The notes below the pieces were generated by a model. That model saw nothing but the letters and a program-made list of their open reading frames with translations, was not told the origin of the DNA and did no database searches. 9,995 nt of DNA from Pseudomonadota bacterium (GTDB taxonomy: Bacteria > Pseudomonadota > Gammaproteobacteria > Acidiferrobacterales > Acidiferrobacteraceae): contig JAJYPQ010000117.1 of the NCBI GenBank assembly GCA_021795255.1, forward strand, positions 1 to 9,995. Direction: 5' to 3'. The position numbers and the translations under genes were made by a program. How positions within the stretch are numbered: the first letter of the stretch is position 1; each line of letters opens with the position of its first letter. Positions 7,081 through 9,995 of this stretch are shown piece by piece.

Positions 7081-7818
7081 CTACATGAGATTAAGGCCGC
7101 CATCAACGACAATGACCTCGCCCGTAAGGTAGCCTGAGTTGACAAGCATGCTCGCTATATCCGCGATCTCTTCAGGTAACGCCGCTCGCCTCATAGGAGC
7201 ACGGCTGCGCCATATCTCTTGAGCAGTTTCCCAGGATTGCGTCATCGGCGTATCGACCAATCCTGGTGCAATGGCATTGACTCTCACGTCCGGTGCCAGC
7301 GCCACGGAAAGCAACTTCGTCAAATGGTTAAGGGCGGCCTTGCTCACGGCATAGGGTATCGACGCACCTTTTGGGCGGACACCGGCGTGCGACGACATAT
7401 TGATAATGCAGCCGGGCGCACCTCGCTTTGCCGCCGTCCTCAGCGCTTCCTCGGCCTCTGTGACAAGAATCCAGGGTGCTATGACATTCACGGCATACAT
7501 CCGTTGCCACTTTTCAGGGCTTGCGGCTCTTAGGTTGCCGTGCGGGATAACTTCCGAAATTCCGGCGTTATTGACCAGGATATCAAGCTGGCCGTGCGCC
7601 TCCAACACGTTCCTAACCAACAATCTAGTATCCCGCTCATTGGACAAATCCGCTCGCGTGTAGCTTGCGCCCGGCAGCTCCTCGGCTAGCATCTCCCCCG
7701 CACGGACAGAATCATGTGAGTGCAGCGCTACCGCGACGCCTTCCGCGGCTAGACGCCGTGCAATGGCGGCCCCAATACCTGATGTGGAACCTGTTATAAG
7801 CGCGACCCGCTTTTTCAT
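7081..7818 (-). CDS. Short-chain dehydrogenase/reductase (classical SDR)
   Basis: NAD(P)-dependent oxidoreductase of 245 residues, the usual length for classical SDRs. It has the Rossmann motif TGSTSGIG (9-16), D57 in the ADL position that contacts adenine, NNAG (83-86), and the full catalytic set N111, S142 or S143, Y156 and K160 (YAVSK). PG at 185-186 and the C-terminal DGG at 239-241 are also typical. The ATG at 7818 is preferred because the fold starts directly there (MKKRVALITGS); another in-frame ATG at 7845 would add nine residues. Neither start has a strong ribosome site. The gene lies on the same strand as nirB but is separated from it by the nir promoter, so it is not part of the nitrate operon. 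The substrate is unknown; pteridine, sugar or acyl substrates are all possible, and an annotation as FabG would be unsupported. Confidence 0.9.
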   Translation of the reverse strand: MKKRVALITGSTSGIGAAIARRLAAEGVAVALHSHDSVRAGEMLAEELPGASYTRADLSNERDTRLLVRNVLEAHGQLDILVNNAGISEVIPHGNLRAASPEKWQRMYAVNVIAPWILVTEAEEALRTAAKRGAPGCIINMSSHAGVRPKGASIPYAVSKAALNHLTKLLSVALAPDVRVNAIAPGLVDTPMTQSWETAQEIWRSRAPMRRAALPEEIADIASMLVNSGYLTGEVIVVDGGLNLM

Positions 7819-7923
7819 AATGTACAGTCTCGATCCATTTAGCATGCTAGTTTTGGTAAATCAGGCAGCTTCTTTGTGCATACCCGTAGCCAGCGCAGCG
7901 TCCGGTGATGCGAAGACGCTGTA

Positions 7924-7939
7924 CCGTGTATAGACACGG
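7924..7939. repeat. Inverted repeat upstream of the SDR gene
   Basis: CCGTGT-ATAG-ACACGG has perfect 6-bp arms around 4 bases and lies about 110 bp upstream of the SDR start. It may be an operator, or a hairpin ending transcription from the remnant gene upstream. A 36-codon minus-strand frame (7861-7971) runs through it, but I do not recognise its product. Confidence 0.4.
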
Positions 7940-8038
7940 CCCGCACTGTGGCGCGCCCTGACATTTTTCATCGCGCTGGTATGGGAATCATGGCCCCGGA
8001 TGTTTCCCTCTATTGTGGAGGCACAAAGACCCACCAGC

Positions 8039-8437
8039 TTAGCGCCTATCCAGGCGCATGTCCGCCATATCGAGGACATCAATAACCTGCACGTCCTCCG
8101 AAACTGGGTAACGCTCGGTGCCCGCGTAGACAACGTAGCTCTTATCCAGTTGAATGTCTTCAAAAACCCCCCTGCCAGGCTTCGCGGACAACGTGCGTCT
8201 GATCTCGATCGTCCAGCGACTGGCCCGGCGGGGCAAATCCAGCACCATGTCAATTTCTGCACCAGCTGCCGTCCGGTAAAAGCTGGCCTTGGTCCGATCG
8301 GATACGACCGAAAGCAGGTTTTCGATCACAAATCCCCCAGCTCGTTCCGATTACCGGATGGCGGGCTAGTCGTTGTAACTCGGAATTCCGAGCACGGCGT
8401 GCACGCGGCCGGTGTCCCGCACATAGCCCTTGGGCGA
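8039..8437 (-). pseudogene. C-terminal remnant of a DUF4143-type ATPase gene
   Basis: The remnant matches the C-terminal part of the AAA-ATPase/DUF4143 family, proteins of about 380-420 residues. Three stretches read in family order on the minus strand: PKGYVRDTGRVHAVLGIPSYND, ending at a TAG at 8366-8368; LARHPVIGTSW, in a shifted frame; then GFVIENLL...FYRTAAGAEIDMVL to the TAA at 8039-8041. The breaks fit a 1-base loss after SYND and a 2-base loss after TSW, which together restore the first frame. The entire N-terminal ATPase part is missing, and the 5' side is joined to a transposase fragment. The last 96 codons remain open and keep the nuclease-like GAEID and IEIRR elements, but nothing suggests they are still expressed. 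The product's role in the family is poorly known. Confidence 0.82.
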
Positions 8438-8560
8438 CTTCAAGTGCCTATCCGCCATCGCCTGGATAACTTTCAATCTATCGATCTCTTTGCTACTCAT
8501 CGCCACGAATTCCTCGGCCACGAGCCCCCAGAACAAAGGGGGCGTGTGAGAATGGGACAG
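8438..8560 (-). mobile_element. ISNCY-type transposase 5' fragment with IS end
   Basis: From an ATG at 8500 the minus strand encodes MSSKEIDRLKVIQAMADRHL, which resembles the N-terminus of ISNCY-family transposases (helix-turn-helix start, MSxKEIxRLxVIQ). After about 21 codons it passes in frame into the DUF4143 remnant, giving a 44-codon chimeric frame that ends at 8366. Upstream is a hairpin GCCCCC-8 bases-GGGGGC (8524-8543) and the sequence CTGTCCCATTCTCACA (8545-8560), which may be the outer terminal repeat. The rest of the element is missing. Family assignment is from memory of the N-terminal motif only. Confidence 0.62.
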
Positions 8561-8829
8561 AGGGGGTATAAACGCTTAGGGCTAACAGCTACCCGGTGCG
8601 GCTGGTGAAGGGGCCGTGATACTGCTAAGCTTTCGGAGCCAAACTTGTGGCCAATCGACGCCTAGGTCCTGGGTTTCTGTAGTAGCATTTCGCGTGGGAA
8701 CACCGACGAGATGAGGATCTTTCACGCAACACTCGCGATCTTGGCGCATGAAACCCCATCGTGTCGGCAAAGGGTCTGGGACTAGGACAGGCCCGTCGGC
8801 ATGGGGGGCTGAATGATGCGGAGGCAACA
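8561..8829 (+). other. Upstream region of the zinc-ribbon gene
   Basis: No gene is supported. Minus-strand frames here are antisense to the following gene or lack recognisable features. A promoter for the zinc-ribbon gene is expected in this stretch, but I see no clear -35/-10 pair. Its ribosome site, GGAGG at 8820-8824, is the only firm signal. Confidence 0.5.
8820..8824 (+). promoter_or_regulatory. Ribosome binding site that fixes a TTG start
   Basis: GGAGG lies 5 bases before TTG at 8830. The upstream in-frame ATG at 8761 has no comparable site, so this signal decides the start of the zinc-ribbon gene. Confidence 0.7.
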
Positions 8830-9267
8830 TTGAAATGTCCTAAGTGCAATGCCGACCTGGTGTCAACCATTCGACACAAGATCAAGGTCAACGGCTGCCC
8901 TGCCTGCAAAGGGATGTGGTTCGAGCGCCAGGAACTCAACCAGCTGGAAGATGAAGCCTTTGATTTCGGTGACGATGCGAAGGGAACTATAGTCTTCAGC
9001 TCCACGCCCACAACCACCAAGTGTCCCGAGTGTAGCGCGCCCCTTAAGCGATTCCGCTACCGACTGTACGACCTAGAGATGGACTTCTGTGAGAAGCAGC
9101 ACGGGTATTGGCTGGAAGATGACGAAGACACAAGAGTCCTCGAATTGATGAAAAAAGAGGAAAAGGATTTCGAACGGAAGGTGCTTGCGGAAAATAAGTG
9201 GACGACGACCTTAAAGCAGATGCGCTCGCATTCGTTTCTCAGCAAAGTGCGGGATCTGTTTCACTAG
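8830..9267 (+). CDS. Double zinc-ribbon protein (zf-TFIIB type)
   Basis: Small protein of 145 residues with two zinc ribbons of the bacterial zf-TFIIB type. The first is C3-x2-C6 ... C23-x2-C26 (KCPKC, GCPACKGMWFER), followed by an acidic linker. The second is C65-x2-C68 ... C87-x3-H91 (KCPEC, CEKQHGYWLE), in which histidine appears to replace the fourth cysteine. The C-terminal part (about 105-130) is highly charged and probably helical. A TTG start at 8830 is preferred: GGAGG sits 5 bases upstream, and the protein then begins MKCPKC, the usual N-terminus of this group. An in-frame ATG at 8761 would add 23 residues of poor character. The function is unknown; zinc or nucleic-acid binding is plausible from the fold. 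Neighbours give no operon context. Confidence 0.88.
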   Translation: MKCPKCNADLVSTIRHKIKVNGCPACKGMWFERQELNQLEDEAFDFGDDAKGTIVFSSTPTTTKCPECSAPLKRFRYRLYDLEMDFCEKQHGYWLEDDEDTRVLELMKKEEKDFERKVLAENKWTTTLKQMRSHSFLSKVRDLFH

Positions 9268-9632
9268 GGAGCGTACAACCAGGGTCGGCAATCCGACCGC
9301 AGCCCATCAACACCGCCAGTAGACGGACAGAAAGGCCCTTCCCCTCGGAAGGGTTGAATCAGGATCAACTCCGCATGGGCAGACCGCAAGGGTCTGTGCC
9401 CGGTCCTGCGCCTGGGAAAACCGGCAACACATGTCGTCTGGCAAAGTGGTCTCCTGCGCCCGGTCGCACAGAGCGGCGAACGCGTACTTTCGTACCCGTA
9501 GGGGGCGGCGTTACAGTGGCACAAGAAAACCGAAGCGGATCGATTATGAAGGCCCCCGTTCGCTCGGTGACCGAACGAGAATGGCTTTAGTGTGTGCAGA
9601 TCCCGTGGATACAGGGATTCGCGTGATGCCGG
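9268..9632. other. 365-bp stretch without a supported gene
   Basis: Apart from the hairpin at 9336-9353, it holds a second inverted repeat, CGTTCG at 9557-9562 with CGAACG at 9572-9577. Several frames are open for 70-130 codons on both strands, including an arginine-rich plus-strand frame at 9431-9649. None has a recognisable domain or a good ribosome site. It may be decayed sequence between the two convergent genes. Confidence 0.5.
9336..9353 (+). terminator. Possible terminator after the zinc-ribbon gene
   Basis: CCCTTCC-CCTC-GGAAGGG forms a perfect 7-bp stem with a 4-base loop, 68 bp after the stop codon. Only TTG follows rather than a T-run, so it would be a weak intrinsic terminator at best. 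Confidence 0.45.
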
Positions 9633-9995
9633 TCACGACACATCCGTGATGTTAAGCCCCGCCTTGCGCGCGGCCGCAAGTTGGCGATGGTCGGCTGACA
9701 CAAAGCGATCGGCCTCGACGGCGACCGCACAGGCCACATGCAACGCATCCATCGCCCGTAGAGGGTGCGTCTCCAGCAGCGAAACCCCTGCGGCTAAGAC
9801 ATCTGGTGTCAGTTGGCAGATATCGATATCTGTCAGATCCGTCATCACGTTACCCTTGAGCTTTCGGTAATCCACTTTAGTGATTTTCTTTTCCCGCACC
9901 AGGCGGGCTAATGTGGAGGTGAGTTCGGGCAGACAAATGACACAAACGGCCACGCTAGTGGCCTGTTGGCACGTCTTTACTACCCGGGCGGATCC
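9633..9995 (-). CDS. VapC-like PIN-domain protein, C-terminal part (5' end beyond right edge)
   Basis: Probable type II toxin ribonuclease of the PIN family, of which 120 C-terminal residues are present. The frame stays open to the window edge, so the start, with the first catalytic aspartate (usually near residue 5), lies outside. A GTG at 9953 could be read as a start, but it falls inside the fold. Visible PIN features are the acidic residue in CLPEL, the third acidic motif in HPLRAMDALHVACA and the final one in FVSADHRQLAAA. Full-length VapC proteins are about 125-145 residues, so little is missing. The VapB antitoxin, normally just upstream, would be beyond the edge; none is seen inside the window. 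Activity and pairing cannot be judged here. Confidence 0.85.
   Translation of the reverse strand, partial: GSARVVKTCQQATSVAVCVICLPELTSTLARLVREKKITKVDYRKLKGNVMTDLTDIDICQLTPDVLAAGVSLLETHPLRAMDALHVACAVAVEADRFVSADHRQLAAARKAGLNITDVS

Noticed and set aside
7861..7971. 36-codon minus-strand frame between the remnant and the SDR gene
   Set aside because: Start context is weak, the product is unrecognised and it spans the inverted repeat at 7924-7939; chance is the simplest explanation.
8000..8608. 202-codon plus-strand frame across the remnant region
   Set aside because: It is antisense to the DUF4143 and transposase remnants, whose homology is clear on the minus strand.
9198..9590. 130-codon plus-strand frame overlapping the end of the zinc-ribbon gene
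   Set aside because: It starts inside the zinc-ribbon gene in another frame, has no ribosome site and shows no known motif.
1..9995. Search for CRISPR arrays, tRNA or rRNA genes and phage attachment repeats
   Set aside because: No regularly spaced repeats, cloverleaf sequences or rRNA-like stretches were seen by eye on either strand.

Overview
The window looks like chromosome of a proteobacterium, probably a Gammaproteobacterium, with moderately high GC. This rests on an outer-membrane beta-barrel protein, NirBD/NarK/NasA proteins of proteobacterial type, strong GGAGG ribosome sites and a sigma-54/NtrC-type promoter. A chemolithotrophic or acidophilic relative is possible, but the sequence does not prove a genus.

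The left two thirds (1-6611) is a nitrate-assimilation cluster, all on the minus strand and read right to left: nirB (NADH nitrite reductase large subunit), nirD (Rieske small subunit, GTG start overlapping the nirB stop), a 543-bp spacer, narK (nitrate/nitrite MFS transporter), an alginate-export-like outer-membrane porin, and the first 169 codons of nasA (molybdopterin assimilatory nitrate reductase), which runs off the left edge. Together they can move nitrate across the outer membrane (porin, inferred) and inner membrane (NarK), reduce it to nitrite (NasA) and reduce nitrite to ammonium (NirBD). Upstream of nirB is a nearly perfect sigma-54 -24/-12 element (TGGCACG-N4-TTGC). About 75 and 105 bp upstream of its predicted start lie two NtrC-like dyads, 30 bp apart centre to centre. 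This is the classic arrangement of a nitrogen-starvation promoter. A weaker sigma-54-like site and one NtrC-like dyad precede narK, suggesting a second, co-regulated transcription unit.

The right third (6612-9995) is a looser accessory region. It holds an intact short-chain dehydrogenase of unknown substrate (7081-7818, minus). Next comes a decayed C-terminal remnant of a DUF4143-type ATPase gene, joined in frame to the first codons of an ISNCY-type transposase (about 8039-8560, minus). A small double zinc-ribbon (zf-TFIIB type) protein starts at a TTG codon (8830-9267, plus). Last is the C-terminal part of a VapC-like PIN-domain protein, cut by the right edge (9633-9995, minus). I found no tRNA, rRNA, CRISPR array or complete mobile element, and no clearly novel system. 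The most useful observations are the promoter architecture, the porin inside the nitrate operon and the transposase/DUF4143 scar.
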